From Marispirochaeta sp. (GTDB lineage: Bacteria; Spirochaetota; Spirochaetia; JC444; Marispirochaetaceae): a DNA stretch of 64,000 nt. Of the stretch, positions 1-8,537 are shown one piece after another. How positions within the stretch are numbered: position 1 is the first letter of the stretch; each line of letters starts with the position of its first letter. Made by a program: the position numbers and the translations under genes. The notes under the pieces were generated by a model. It searched no databases and was not told the DNA's origin. It worked only from the letters and a program-made list of their open reading frames with translations. The DNA is taken from assembly GCF_963668165.1 (NCBI RefSeq), contig NZ_OY764209.1:124001-188000 (forward strand), read 5' to 3'.

Positions 1-193
1 TAATGACATCACGGTAATCCTTTGAGAGATTCGGAATATTGAAGTCGGAAATCCACCTTTCCGCTTCTTTGGTCATGTACGGATCGGCTATTGATTTTAT
101 CGCTGCTCCGGGGATGTGGAACGTAATGCTCTTCGCGTGCACATGGGCAATACGCCCTGCACCGATAATTCCCAGTTTTATTTTTCTGGACAT
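1..193 (-). CDS. Gfo/Idh/MocA-family NAD-dependent dehydrogenase, N-terminal part (runs off the window)
   Basis: Reading leftward from the ATG at 193, the frame gives an N-terminal Rossmann fingerprint GIIGAGRIAHVHAKS at residues 8-22, followed by IADPYM, where the acidic residue would contact NAD ribose. This is the start of a Gfo/Idh/MocA oxidoreductase, a family that oxidises sugars and cyclitols; inositol 2-dehydrogenase is one member. Only about 64 codons are present, so substrate residues cannot be judged. It is the last visible gene of the minus-strand ABC-import operon, 10 nt after the permease stop. Pairing with an IolE/Xyl-type isomerase and a ribose/inositol-type importer makes inositol or a related polyol plausible, but this is inference. 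Confidence 0.85.
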   Translation of the reverse strand, partial: MSRKIKLGIIGAGRIAHVHAKSITFHIPGAAIKSIADPYMTKEAERWISDFNIPNLSKDYRDVI

Positions 194-203
194 GCACACA
201 CTC

Positions 204-1214
204 CTAAGTCTTTTGCTTGTTGCGCATTACATCCATTACAACAGCACCGACAATAATCATCCCCTTGATTATCTCCTGTATGTATGCATTAACACGCAAG
301 AAAGTGAAACCGCTCTGTACTATCCCCAGAACAAGAGAACCGACTATGGTACCCGGAATAGTACCCAGACCTCCACTGAGGCTGGCTCCGCCTATAACAG
401 CAGCAGCAATCGCGTCAAGCTCAAAGCTCACTCCCATTCCTGATTGTCCGCTGTTAATCCTGGCGGCAAGTACGATTCCGGCAAGTCCGGAGAGAAAACC
501 GGCGAATGTGTAGATGGCTATCTTATAACGTTCCACGTTAACACCGGAAACCCTTGCCGCGATTTCGTTCCCGCCGATTGCATATACATATTTTCCGTAG
601 CGCGTCTGGGTTAACAGGTAATACACGACAGCCGCCATACAAAGATAGATAATCACCGGCATTATTCCGCCGGGACCATTACCGATAAAGTTAAAAGAAT
701 CAGTTAACATGCTTACCGGTTTTCCCTCTGTGTATAACTGGGCCATTCCCCTGGCAGAAACCATCATTCCCAGGGTAGCAATAAAGGGCGGAATTTTCGT
801 TTTTGCGATTAATATCCCGTTTATTAATCCGCACAAGGCGCCGACAGTCAGACCGATTAAAACGGGGAAACAGACAGGGATCCCCAGCATGTTCTCGAAA
901 ACCGGGCGGGTTGCATTCTCCGCCTGAGCAAAACTGGCCGCGACTACAGCCACCAGTGCCACAACTGAACCTGAAGAAAGATCAATGCCGCCGGCTATTA
1001 TTATCTGCGTTACACCGATGGCAATTATTCCTATAACAGATACCTGCAGTATCATAAGAAACAGGCGCTGCGGATTAAGCAGAAAAGAACGTCCAACAAT
1101 AAACCAGCCCAAAGCCTCAAACAGAAGAGCAATTCCAATAAGAATGATTAGAATGCTGAATTTGCTGACAGACAGGCTTTCTCTGATTATCTTTACATCG
1201 TTGTTTTTTGCCAT
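204..1214 (-). CDS. Sugar ABC transporter permease, RbsC/CUT2 family
   Basis: A 336-residue, very hydrophobic protein with about eight to ten predicted membrane segments and the typical CUT2 permease stretches: [15 protein letters not shown] near residue 75, an ARGMAQL segment near 155, and [17 protein letters not shown] near 270 (the EAA-like loop that contacts the ATPase). Length is normal for RbsC-type permeases. It forms the membrane channel with the ATPase encoded 13 nt upstream and takes substrate from the binding protein at 2814-3770. Which sugar is carried cannot be read from the permease. Confidence 0.93.
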   Translation of the reverse strand: MAKNNDVKIIRESLSVSKFSILIILIGIALLFEALGWFIVGRSFLLNPQRLFLMILQVSVIGIIAIGVTQIIIAGGIDLSSGSVVALVAVVAASFAQAENATRPVFENMLGIPVCFPVLIGLTVGALCGLINGILIAKTKIPPFIATLGMMVSARGMAQLYTEGKPVSMLTDSFNFIGNGPGGIMPVIIYLCMAAVVYYLLTQTRYGKYVYAIGGNEIAARVSGVNVERYKIAIYTFAGFLSGLAGIVLAARINSGQSGMGVSFELDAIAAAVIGGASLSGGLGTIPGTIVGSLVLGIVQSGFTFLRVNAYIQEIIKGMIIVGAVVMDVMRNKQKT

Positions 1215-1227
1215 GCTTGTTCTCCTT

Positions 1228-2718
1228 TTATTCTTCTCCGGAAGCCAGGGATAGTATGCGTTCCTGAGTCGCTTCTTCTCTGTCCAGAATTTTCACTTGT
1301 TTTCCTTCATGCATTACCAGTACTCTGTCACTCATTCCGAGAATCTCCGGAAGCTCCGAGGATATCATCACTATCGCCTTGCCCTGCTCCGCCAGGAGCC
1401 CCATCAGCTTGTGAATCTCTGCCTTGGCACCGACATCAATTCCGCGGGTAGGTTCATCCAGAAGCAGAATATCCGGCTCCGTTAAAAGCCAGCGGGATAT
1501 AAGGACCTTCTGCTGATTTCCTCCGCTTAGATTTTCCATCTGCTGGAGAATCCCGGGAGTCTTTATGCGGAGCTTTTCTACCTGGTCATAACTGTCCCTG
1601 CGGATAGCTGACTGGTCCAGATGCATACCTTTGAGGTAAGAATTTATGTTAGCTATTGTAATATTCTCTTTTACTGACAAACATAGAAACAGACCGCTAT
1701 CTTTTCTGTTTTCCGTCAGAAGGGCCATTCTATGTTCCATTGCGTCCCTGGGCGAATTTATATCCGCAGGAACTCCTTTTATATGGACGGCTCCTTCAGT
1801 TTTCGGGTATATGCCAAACAGGGTTTCGACAATTTCCGTCCTGCCTGCACCCATCAAACCTGCTATCCCCAGGATTTCTCCCGCCCTCAGTTCAAAGCTC
1901 ACATCCTTAAAGAGATCGTCCCGTCCAAAGGACTCAACTTTTAGAACAACATCACCAATAAGAGCATTCCTTTTCGGGAAAAACTGGTTCAGTTCACGTC
2001 CGACCATTCTTGCGATCAGCATCGCCTTGTCCATGTCCGCAGCTTTATCAGTAGAGATGTACTGTCCGTCCCGCAGTACGGTAATCTCATCAGCAATCCT
2101 GAACACCTCATCCATTTTATGAGTAATATAAATGATTGATATCTTATCTATTCTAAGTTTATCTATAATGGAAAACAGGTGCTCTACTTCCGATTCGGTA
2201 ATCGCAGAGGTCGGCTCATCCATAATGATCAGCTCTGCGTCGTAGGATATCGCTTTGGCAATCTCCACCATTTGCTGGTTTGCCACACTCAGCTTGTTCA
2301 TTGGAGTATCTGGATTAAGGGAAATGTTCAGGTCTTGCAGAAGTTTCTGTGTATCCCGCCACATTTTTTTGTGGTTTATTTTTTTCCACTTGTTAACAGG
2401 CTCTCTTCCAAGCCAGATATTCTCGGCGATTGTCATTGCGGGAACCGGATTCAGTTCCTGATGGATCATGGAAATACCAAGCCGTAAAGCCTTGTTAGTA
2501 TTCTCTATCTCTGCAGGTTCTCCCTTGAAATTGATAATGCCGCTGTCCGGAGTATACAATCCGATCAGCATCTTCATCATGGTGGATTTTCCTGCACCAT
2601 TTTCACCCATCAACGCATGAACTGTACCCTTGCGGACTCTGAAATCTACATTATCAATCGCCAGGACTCCTGGAAACTGCTTTACCATTCCCAGCATTTC
2701 CAGTATATAGTCATTCAT
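1228..2718 (-). CDS. Sugar ABC transporter ATP-binding protein, RbsA/CUT2 family (two ABC domains)
   Basis: A duplicated ATPase of about 496 residues that energises the importer. The first half has Walker [10 protein letters not shown], the weak signature LSVANQQ and Walker [10 protein letters not shown]. The second half has the degenerate P-loop GLMGAGRTE usual for this family, a proper signature LSGGNQQ and [11 protein letters not shown]. The start chosen is the ATG at 2718, because a GGGAG lies 8 nt upstream of it; an in-frame TTG at 2733 lies before that site and is less likely. It is separated from the binding-protein gene by 95 nt holding a stem-loop. Confidence 0.93.
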   Translation of the reverse strand: MNDYILEMLGMVKQFPGVLAIDNVDFRVRKGTVHALMGENGAGKSTMMKMLIGLYTPDSGIINFKGEPAEIENTNKALRLGISMIHQELNPVPAMTIAENIWLGREPVNKWKKINHKKMWRDTQKLLQDLNISLNPDTPMNKLSVANQQMVEIAKAISYDAELIIMDEPTSAITESEVEHLFSIIDKLRIDKISIIYITHKMDEVFRIADEITVLRDGQYISTDKAADMDKAMLIARMVGRELNQFFPKRNALIGDVVLKVESFGRDDLFKDVSFELRAGEILGIAGLMGAGRTEIVETLFGIYPKTEGAVHIKGVPADINSPRDAMEHRMALLTENRKDSGLFLCLSVKENITIANINSYLKGMHLDQSAIRRDSYDQVEKLRIKTPGILQQMENLSGGNQQKVLISRWLLTEPDILLLDEPTRGIDVGAKAEIHKLMGLLAEQGKAIVMISSELPEILGMSDRVLVMHEGKQVKILDREEATQERILSLASGEE

Positions 2719-2753
2719 ACAGGTGTCTCCCAAAGGGTTTAGATGTTTAACAG

Positions 2754-2790
2754 TCCGGACCGGAACCTTTTCAGAAAGAGCCGATCCGGA
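2754..2790 (-). promoter_or_regulatory. Intercistronic stem-loop behind the binding-protein gene
   Basis: TCCGGACCGG (2754-2763) and CCGATCCGGA (2781-2790) form a 10-bp stem in the minus-strand RNA, with one G-U pair and a 17-nt loop. It lies between the stop of the binding-protein gene and the ATPase start. There is no U-run, so it is more likely a 3'-end protector or partial terminator that keeps binding-protein mRNA in excess than a full terminator. Confidence 0.6.
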
Positions 2791-2813
2791 TGAGTATTCT
2801 AATCTTTCAACCC

Positions 2814-3770
2814 TTATTTCATAAATTCCGTGAAGTTATCTTCGGTAACCTTTACGAAGGGAATCCAGACTTTCTGGTCAACATTTTCACCTTTAATAAC
2901 CCGGTACGCCGTATCTATTGCTCCCCGTCCCTGACCAACAGCATCCTGAAAAATTGAAACTGTGAGATCACCGGCCTTCATAAAATCCATTGCGTCTGCT
3001 GTCGCATCAACACCTCCGACCCAGACATCCTTGTTTGGTTTGTAGCCGGCATTCTTTAGAGCAATAATCGCGCCTATAGCCATTTCGTCGTTATTGGACG
3101 CAACTGCATCAATTTTTTCTCCTGTTTGCAGCCAGTTACTCATAAGGTTAAGAGCTTCATCCCGTTTCCAGTTAGCTGTCTGTTCATCAATAATCTTGAT
3201 ATCGGGATACTTATTAAAGACCTCTTTGACTCCCCTGGTCCTGCCGTGAGTTCCGCTGTGAGAGAGCTCACCAAGCATGACAACAACGTTTCCTTTTCCT
3301 CCTAGTTTTTCAGCAAGAACTTCACCCTGCATTCTCCCCGCGACTTCTTCATCAGATACCACCAGGTACACACCTTTTGGAAGTTCTTCATTCGGCGCAC
3401 GGTTTACATAGATTAAAGGAACTCCTGCGTTCACACATCTCTTGGTTACCGATGAGGTAGAATCCGTATCCACAGGATTGACGATAATGGCGTCAAAATC
3501 CTGGGCAATAAAGTTCTCTACCTGGCTGAGCTGAACCTGAGTATCATTCTTTCCGTCCTGAATGAACACTTCCAGGTCATCGATTTCTTTTGCATACTCC
3601 GCTATCGCGTCCCTCAAGTTGGTCAGCCACATGTCGTCAAAAAGTGCCATGGATACACCGACCTGAATCTTGCCCTTGCTACCGGTTCCCCCTTCTTCCT
3701 GACCCGCGGCAAAAACAACCGGCGCAGCAATAATCAGTAACACAACCATCACTAGAACAAGTTTTTTCAT
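2814..3770 (-). CDS. Periplasmic sugar-binding protein of the CUT2 ABC importer
   Basis: A 318-residue protein with a signal peptide ([20 protein letters not shown], cleavage near AAG-QEE) and no lipobox cysteine. The mature protein is a type I periplasmic-binding fold of the RbsB/inositol-binding kind: [38 protein letters not shown] and [12 protein letters not shown] (the hinge-region D-A-T/D motif). It captures substrate for the importer encoded downstream. Charged residues just after the signal ([12 protein letters not shown]) are a spirochaete hallmark. Ligand identity is not determined; ribose-, inositol- and xylose-type proteins share this pattern. Confidence 0.92.
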   Translation of the reverse strand: MKKLVLVMVVLLIIAAPVVFAAGQEEGGTGSKGKIQVGVSMALFDDMWLTNLRDAIAEYAKEIDDLEVFIQDGKNDTQVQLSQVENFIAQDFDAIIVNPVDTDSTSSVTKRCVNAGVPLIYVNRAPNEELPKGVYLVVSDEEVAGRMQGEVLAEKLGGKGNVVVMLGELSHSGTHGRTRGVKEVFNKYPDIKIIDEQTANWKRDEALNLMSNWLQTGEKIDAVASNNDEMAIGAIIALKNAGYKPNKDVWVGGVDATADAMDFMKAGDLTVSIFQDAVGQGRGAIDTAYRVIKGENVDQKVWIPFVKVTEDNFTEFMK

Positions 3771-3797
3771 AAAAACCCTCCTTAATATTTACTCTCT

Positions 3798-4622
3798 TCA
3801 TAAACCGAAGAGAATTTTCCTGCTAATAAATAGAGACTGTTTCAGATCAGTGCGTGAACTGTGCTGGACAGATGGCGAAAAAGGTTCATAACTGATTGGT
3901 CCGGTGTAGCCTGCTTCAAGGAGTAAACCCAGCTGGGCCTTGTTGTTCATTATGTCATTGTCATCAACCAGCACCCGGTGATCATCAATGATCTCTCCTT
4001 TGTCCATCGAAACCGTCACACCCGAAACATGCACAATACCGGTCCATTCAGGAAACACCCTGGATTCCCCAGCCAGATAATGGTGAAAGGTGTCGTGTAC
4101 TATTCGGTAATGCGAAGCAACCCCCGAAGCCCGGATTATCTCAACGGCTTTTTGTTTGAATCGCAGACTGGATATCCCGAAACCAAGGGGTTCTACCAAT
4201 CCCGTCATCTCTTTTTTCTCAAAGATTTGGGCATAATACTGTAGAGCATCCAAGGTGTCCTGAAACTGTTGTCCCGCTGATCGAGTATCGGCAGGGTCAT
4301 TAACCGGACACAGAACGATATCCGAACATCCAAGCTTTTGCGCTATGTCTGTCAACGAGATGAGCTCTTCCCTGTTTTGCTTGAAAAGCGACGGATCATT
4401 AAAACGTTTCAAAGCGTTTACGGTTCGCACCGTAATACCGTACTTTGTACAAGCCTGCTTTACATCCGCTATTGTTTCACTGCCTGTGATTCGCGGATCC
4501 TGCAGATCGTTCCGCAGTTCGATATCTGTAAAACCGCAATCTGAAGTAAAGCGAATGAAATCAGTTACCGGGAGTTCCGGTTGTATGATTCTGTTAAGTC
4601 CTATACTGTTCGAGATAGTCAT
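3798..4622 (-). CDS. Sugar-phosphate isomerase/epimerase, TIM-barrel (IolE/AP-endonuclease 2 superfamily)
   Basis: A 274-residue TIM-barrel protein of the xylose-isomerase-like superfamily: GFTDIELRN near the N terminus, GLVEPLGFG with the metal-ligand glutamate near residue 145, VHDTFHHYL with the next ligands, and YEPFSP with the last glutamate near 255. Likely an isomerase or epimerase of the imported sugar or keto-inositol. The start is the ATG at 4622, with AAGGAA 6 nt upstream. The longer start at 4646 would overlap the -10 box of the promoter and is rejected. It is the first gene of the importer operon, 27 nt ahead of the binding protein. Confidence 0.82.
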   Translation of the reverse strand: MTISNSIGLNRIIQPELPVTDFIRFTSDCGFTDIELRNDLQDPRITGSETIADVKQACTKYGITVRTVNALKRFNDPSLFKQNREELISLTDIAQKLGCSDIVLCPVNDPADTRSAGQQFQDTLDALQYYAQIFEKKEMTGLVEPLGFGISSLRFKQKAVEIIRASGVASHYRIVHDTFHHYLAGESRVFPEWTGIVHVSGVTVSMDKGEIIDDHRVLVDDNDIMNNKAQLGLLLEAGYTGPISYEPFSPSVQHSSRTDLKQSLFISRKILFGL

Positions 4623-4641
4623 TATTAATTCCTTTATAAAA

Positions 4642-4669
4642 ATCATACCATAACTTTTTTGTTTGTCAA
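4642..4669 (-). promoter_or_regulatory. Promoter of the CUT2 sugar operon
   Basis: On the minus strand a consensus -35 TTGACA (complement of 4664-4669) is followed after 16 bp by TATGAT (complement of 4642-4647). Transcription would start about 18 nt before the ATG at 4622, leaving just room for the AAGGAA ribosome site. Confidence 0.7.
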
Positions 4670-4713
4670 CTAAATTATATAACTTGGTTTCGATACAAAA
4701 TTATCTATACTTT

Positions 4714-4743
4714 GTTGACTTATACAAGTTAACCTTCTATTAT
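4714..4743 (+). promoter_or_regulatory. ROK-gene promoter with overlapping palindromic operator
   Basis: TTGACT (4715-4720), a 17-bp spacer and TATTAT (4738-4743) form a good sigma-70-type promoter. The -35 box lies inside an imperfect 20-bp palindrome, GTTGACTTATACAAGTTAAC (4714-4733), 16 of 20 positions symmetric. This is the kind of site a ROK repressor would bind to control itself and the divergent operon. The -10 box ends only 7 nt before the ATG at 4751. Confidence 0.6.
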
Positions 4744-4750
4744 TAAATCC

Positions 4751-5983
4751 ATGCACAGCCGTCAACATGGAAACAAGCCTAGAAATCTTCGGATGCAGAA
4801 CAAGAAGCTGATCATTGAACTGTATCGCAGCAAGGATGTTCTATCCGTCACAAAGATTGCCAGCCAGATCAGACTTAGCCGCACTACAGTCATGAAGATA
4901 AACGATGAACTCCTGGAAGAAGGAATCATAGAAGAAGCCGGAAAAGGTGCATCAACCGATGAAGGCGGTAAAAAGCCGTCTCTATATCGGTTTAATGCTA
5001 AAAAGAAACTGATTCTCGCTTTTCATGTAAAATATGAGAGTATTCAATTTTCTATTTTTGATCTTACATACAGAGAATTGATCAAAGACGAAATAGCCAT
5101 ACAGAAAAATGAAAGCTTTTCAGAAATCTCCAACAAGATGCGGATTATTCTTGATCATAACACCAGCAATAAACAAAATGATTACCCTTTTCTGGCCTGC
5201 ATGGTAGCGATTCATGGCAACGTTGATTCGGAACATGGCATCTGCATTTATTCAACACATTTTCCATCCTGGGGAATATATAGCAATTTCCGGGATCAAT
5301 TGACCAATGTACTTGAAATAAAGTGTCCAATTTATATCGATAACTGGATCCGCTACAAGGCATATGGTGAGAGCAGATTGGGTATAGCCAGGGACCATGA
5401 ATCGGTTGTGCTCATCGATGCAGGCTGGCATGGTGTCGTAGCCGGAATTCTTCTAGGGGGTAACATATATCCTGGCAAGCATTTTCTTTCAGGGGAAATA
5501 GGACATATCACTATCAATCCCCACGACAAGGAACCCTGTGAATGCGGCAACACCGGCTGTTTTGAGCAGGTAATATCCGAGAAACGGGTCCTTACCGCGA
5601 TACAAAAGCGTATGCAGGATTATCCTGACTCAGTACTGAACTCCCCGGATAAAAAACTCGACCTCCATTCGGTGTTCCAGGCAGCTGACGAAGGTGATTT
5701 TCTTGCACGGTCCTGTTTGGACGAAATTATTTACTGGTTTGCCCTGGCAATATCCAATATCATCATGTTTTTCGATCCGGAAATAATCCTTGTCGAGGGG
5801 GATTATGCTTCCAATTGCAGGTATCTGGAAATGGGAATAGATAAACGGGTCAATGATCTATCGCTGCCCAGGCTGACGCGGAAGATTTCAATAATCTTTA
5901 ATAACGGTGAATCAGTTCCCACACTAAAAGGAGCAGCTATCCTGGGAGTTGACAAGTTTTACAATCTCTCCTTGAACGATTAA
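4751..5983 (+). CDS. ROK-family transcriptional regulator (NagC/XylR type)
   Basis: A 410-residue protein. An N-terminal winged helix-turn-helix (about residues 15-75, RLSRTTVMKINDELLEEGII) is followed by a ROK sugar-kinase-like domain with the zinc motif CECGNTGCFEQ near residues 262-272 and the preceding GEIGH. It probably represses the divergent sugar-import operon and is relieved by the sugar or its phosphate. The start at 4751 keeps the ROK-typical N-terminal segment GNKPRNLRMQNKKLI. No Shine-Dalgarno is visible before it, so the mRNA may be leaderless. Its stop lies 4 nt from the stop of the convergent acid-sugar operon, with no terminator between. Confidence 0.9.
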   Translation: MHSRQHGNKPRNLRMQNKKLIIELYRSKDVLSVTKIASQIRLSRTTVMKINDELLEEGIIEEAGKGASTDEGGKKPSLYRFNAKKKLILAFHVKYESIQFSIFDLTYRELIKDEIAIQKNESFSEISNKMRIILDHNTSNKQNDYPFLACMVAIHGNVDSEHGICIYSTHFPSWGIYSNFRDQLTNVLEIKCPIYIDNWIRYKAYGESRLGIARDHESVVLIDAGWHGVVAGILLGGNIYPGKHFLSGEIGHITINPHDKEPCECGNTGCFEQVISEKRVLTAIQKRMQDYPDSVLNSPDKKLDLHSVFQAADEGDFLARSCLDEIIYWFALAISNIIMFFDPEIILVEGDYASNCRYLEMGIDKRVNDLSLPRLTRKISIIFNNGESVPTLKGAAILGVDKFYNLSLND

Positions 5984-5987
5984 GCCT

Positions 5988-6998
5988 CTATCCCGCCAGA
6001 TATTCATACACTCCCTGGGGAATGCTGATCCCATCCCGCCGTGATTTCTCCATGGCCTGTGATTCAATCTCTCCGGGAATCATGACCTTGCTGAATCCCG
6101 GTGCAGGAGCCTGGCTGTGGAGCTCATCAATCATTTTCTGGCTTGTTTCCAGGTAATCATCATCACCGAACACCGCGGGATTTATGATCAGAATAAAATT
6201 GGATAAATCCCTGTATGTCTCAAAGTCCCCATACATTTTTGTCAGATGTGGTCCAAAAACACCCCCGATCATAAGACCCGTGAGTGCTTCGACCAGGATA
6301 TTGATACCGTAACCTTTTGCACCGCCAAAAGGAAAAAGTGACTTTGCCATGTTGGGATCGGTTGTCGGGTTTCCCTGGGCGTCCACAGCCCAGTGTTCCG
6401 GAATAGGCTGTTCCTTTTCCCGGGCGTAGAAGATCTTTCCGAAGGCGACCTCGCTGGTAGCCATATCAAGCAGTATCGATTCTTTGCTTCCGGGAAATCC
6501 AAAAGCAAAGGGATTGGTCCCGAAGAATGCCTGACGGCCACCGAAGGGAACAACGCAGGCGTCGGTATTGACCATAACCATTGCGGACATCTTCGCATTA
6601 AGGGCCATCTGCACATAGTAGGCTAAAGCACCGCAGTGGCTGTTGTTGCGGACACCCATCATGCAGATCCCCTCTTGTTGGGCTACCTTTATGGCTTCGG
6701 CAGCGGCAAAACGGGTTGTCACATGTCCCGCGCCTCCCTGGGCATCAACCAGTCCGATTGAAGGCTTCAGCATCTCTACTTTAAGCTCGGGATTACAGTT
6801 CATGCCACCGGATTTTATCCTACGTACGTAGTGTTCGACCCGCAGCACCCCGTGGGAATGGACTCCCCGCAGGTCGGCGAATACCAGTACATCGGCAATG
6901 ACTTCTGCATCCTTTTGAGGGATGTCCACCTCCACAAGACGCCGGATTACCAGTTTTTTCAGTTCATCTTCATTTATGCTGACCATATACTCTTCCAT
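5988..6998 (-). CDS. Malate/L-lactate dehydrogenase family (Ldh_2) NAD(P)-dependent oxidoreductase
   Basis: A 336-residue member of the Ldh_2 family, which interconverts 2-hydroxy and 2-keto acids (malate, lactate, ureidoglycolate, diketogulonate). Visible hallmarks are DLRGVHSHGVLRVEHY near residue 48, RNNSHCGALAYYV near 118 (conserved H) and FGTNPFAFGFPG near 160. A second ATG at 6986 is possible and has a GGAAGAG close to it. It is the last gene of the acid-sugar operon, 55 nt after the larA-like stop, and would oxidise or reduce an acid produced by the upstream enzymes. Exact substrate unknown. Confidence 0.88.
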   Translation of the reverse strand: MEEYMVSINEDELKKLVIRRLVEVDIPQKDAEVIADVLVFADLRGVHSHGVLRVEHYVRRIKSGGMNCNPELKVEMLKPSIGLVDAQGGAGHVTTRFAAAEAIKVAQQEGICMMGVRNNSHCGALAYYVQMALNAKMSAMVMVNTDACVVPFGGRQAFFGTNPFAFGFPGSKESILLDMATSEVAFGKIFYAREKEQPIPEHWAVDAQGNPTTDPNMAKSLFPFGGAKGYGINILVEALTGLMIGGVFGPHLTKMYGDFETYRDLSNFILIINPAVFGDDDYLETSQKMIDELHSQAPAPGFSKVMIPGEIESQAMEKSRRDGISIPQGVYEYLAG

Positions 6999-7053
6999 TA
7001 TTGTTTTGCATCAGTATACAGCAAATGCGTCGTGATAAAAAGGAGTCTGCTAT

Positions 7054-8325
7054 TCAGTCAAGAACAGGCAGCATGTCAGCGGCATGAGTCAAAACAGTAA
7101 TTCCGGCACCGGCCCCCTTGCGTATCAAAGCCTCATCCAGGGCCTCCTGAACGCTGGGAAAATGGATAAATCCGAGATTTTTCGCCGTCTCCTTATCGAT
7201 TCCCTCTGATACGATGAACACGGTCTCCCGCTCTTTTACCTGTGCCCAGGCAATAGCCAGAGCAGCTGCAACCTTGTCCTTCACCTCACTCATTTTTACC
7301 ATTTCGCGGATCCGGCTGGAGGATTCCCGGGTAATATCAAGCATGTCACCGTGGGTTTTCGCAACACCTTCATAGCAGGGAGTAACGATAATGATGATTC
7401 CCTTCTCTTTAACTGCCAGGTCAGAGGGATACAGGGTCTTATGGGCCTGCCAGAACTCAATGTCGCAGGGATGGGAACTTGAAACCACGATATCAGCAGC
7501 TTTGGGAATCGTGACGGAGAAGATCTTTTTTGAACGCTTGACGCCTTCACGAAACGCTGCTTCCACGTCGCCGAAAAAGGCTTCCACTACCTCGCCGTGC
7601 CGGTTAAGAACCGTATTAAATATGGTATGCAGTCCTACCTTTCTGGCGATTATATCCAGTTCCTTGCGCACCGGGTTCTCCTGTACCCCCAGCCATGAAC
7701 GGGGGGCCTGTACCGAGAGCAGGTGAGTTTCCGCCGTGGTATCTTCACCGGAAACACCGGGCTGGATTATCTTGGCCCCACCGGCGAATCCGGGGATATG
7801 GTGGGGAACAATGCTCCCGATCCCGATAGCAAAATCTGCCTCGTAAACCTCACAGTTAATCATGATCCTGGTACCGTTTTCTGTAGTACCGAGATCCACA
7901 AGACTAGTAAAATCTTTGAAGGTGTGGTTTTTAATCGTTATGCGTCTGACTGTTTCAGGACCATACTTTTTCAGAATCTCCGCATCAGTCATGAAACGGT
8001 GGGTCCCCAGGGCTATGATCAGTGTAATGGCACTGTCGGGAACACCCGCCGCGTTCAACGCGTCCAGCACGGGAGGGACAATCATATCCGTCGGCGTAAG
8101 GCGGGTATTATCGTCGGCAACAATCACCACCTTTTTCTTGCCTCGGGCAAGTTCATCGAGCCGTTTTGAGCCAATGGGGTTTTCCAGAGCCCGCTGGACT
8201 TCCGTACGGACATCGGAAACCGGAGGAACATCCTCCGGTGAATACACTCCAATAAGGTTTTCTTCGGGGATATCGATCCCAAGCTCTGCGTCACCGTAAG
8301 GAAGGTTAACGTGTATTGTGCTCAT
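7054..8325 (-). CDS. larA: Nickel-pincer-dependent 2-hydroxyacid racemase/epimerase, LarA family
   Basis: A 423-residue LarA homologue. Residues correspond almost one-to-one with lactate racemase from Lactobacillus (R75, H108, H174, K184, H200 as I recall them): here R75 in DDNTRLTP, H109 in ALGTHR, H175 in VPHHIPG, K185 in GGAKIIQPG and H201 in ETHLL. The lysine tethers the nickel-pincer cofactor and the histidines act as bases and Ni ligand. LarA paralogues accept malate, gluconate and other 2-hydroxyacids, so the name does not fix the substrate. In this operon a C2 epimerisation of a four-carbon sugar acid is plausible. The cofactor-making LarB/C/E genes are not in the window. Confidence 0.88.
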   Translation of the reverse strand: MSTIHVNLPYGDAELGIDIPEENLIGVYSPEDVPPVSDVRTEVQRALENPIGSKRLDELARGKKKVVIVADDNTRLTPTDMIVPPVLDALNAAGVPDSAITLIIALGTHRFMTDAEILKKYGPETVRRITIKNHTFKDFTSLVDLGTTENGTRIMINCEVYEADFAIGIGSIVPHHIPGFAGGAKIIQPGVSGEDTTAETHLLSVQAPRSWLGVQENPVRKELDIIARKVGLHTIFNTVLNRHGEVVEAFFGDVEAAFREGVKRSKKIFSVTIPKAADIVVSSSHPCDIEFWQAHKTLYPSDLAVKEKGIIIIVTPCYEGVAKTHGDMLDITRESSSRIREMVKMSEVKDKVAAALAIAWAQVKERETVFIVSEGIDKETAKNLGFIHFPSVQEALDEALIRKGAGAGITVLTHAADMLPVLD

Positions 8326-8396
8326 TGTGGCCTCCTTGATATTCCATACATGAAATATGGGTTACCTGTATGGGCGACGCAGAAGCTGCAAGGGAG

Positions 8397-8537
8397 CTAT
8401 GCAGCTCCGCCAGCCTGTTCAGATTTTATAGCATCCAGACGAATACACGCAACCATATGTCCGTCTCCCTTGTCCACAAGCTCAGGTACAGCTTTTTCAC
8501 ACTCTTCCGCGGCAAACCTGCTTCCAAGAATATGGTT
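8397..8537 (-). pseudogene. Remnant: C-terminal tail of an oligopeptide ABC ATPase (OppD/DppD type)
   Basis: Between the two larA-like genes, directly after the TAG of the upstream one and in the same frame, 46 codons read NHILGSRFA...EECEKAVPEL...GDGHMVACIRL and end at TAG 8397-8399. That is the cysteine-containing C-terminal oligo_HPY signature of Opp/Dpp ATPases (CRFAPRC...C...P...GHxVAC), missing about seven residues between RFA and EEC. No start or ATPase domain remains. It is a scar inside an otherwise compact operon; 8326-8396 holds only the ribosome site region of the next gene. Confidence 0.6.
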
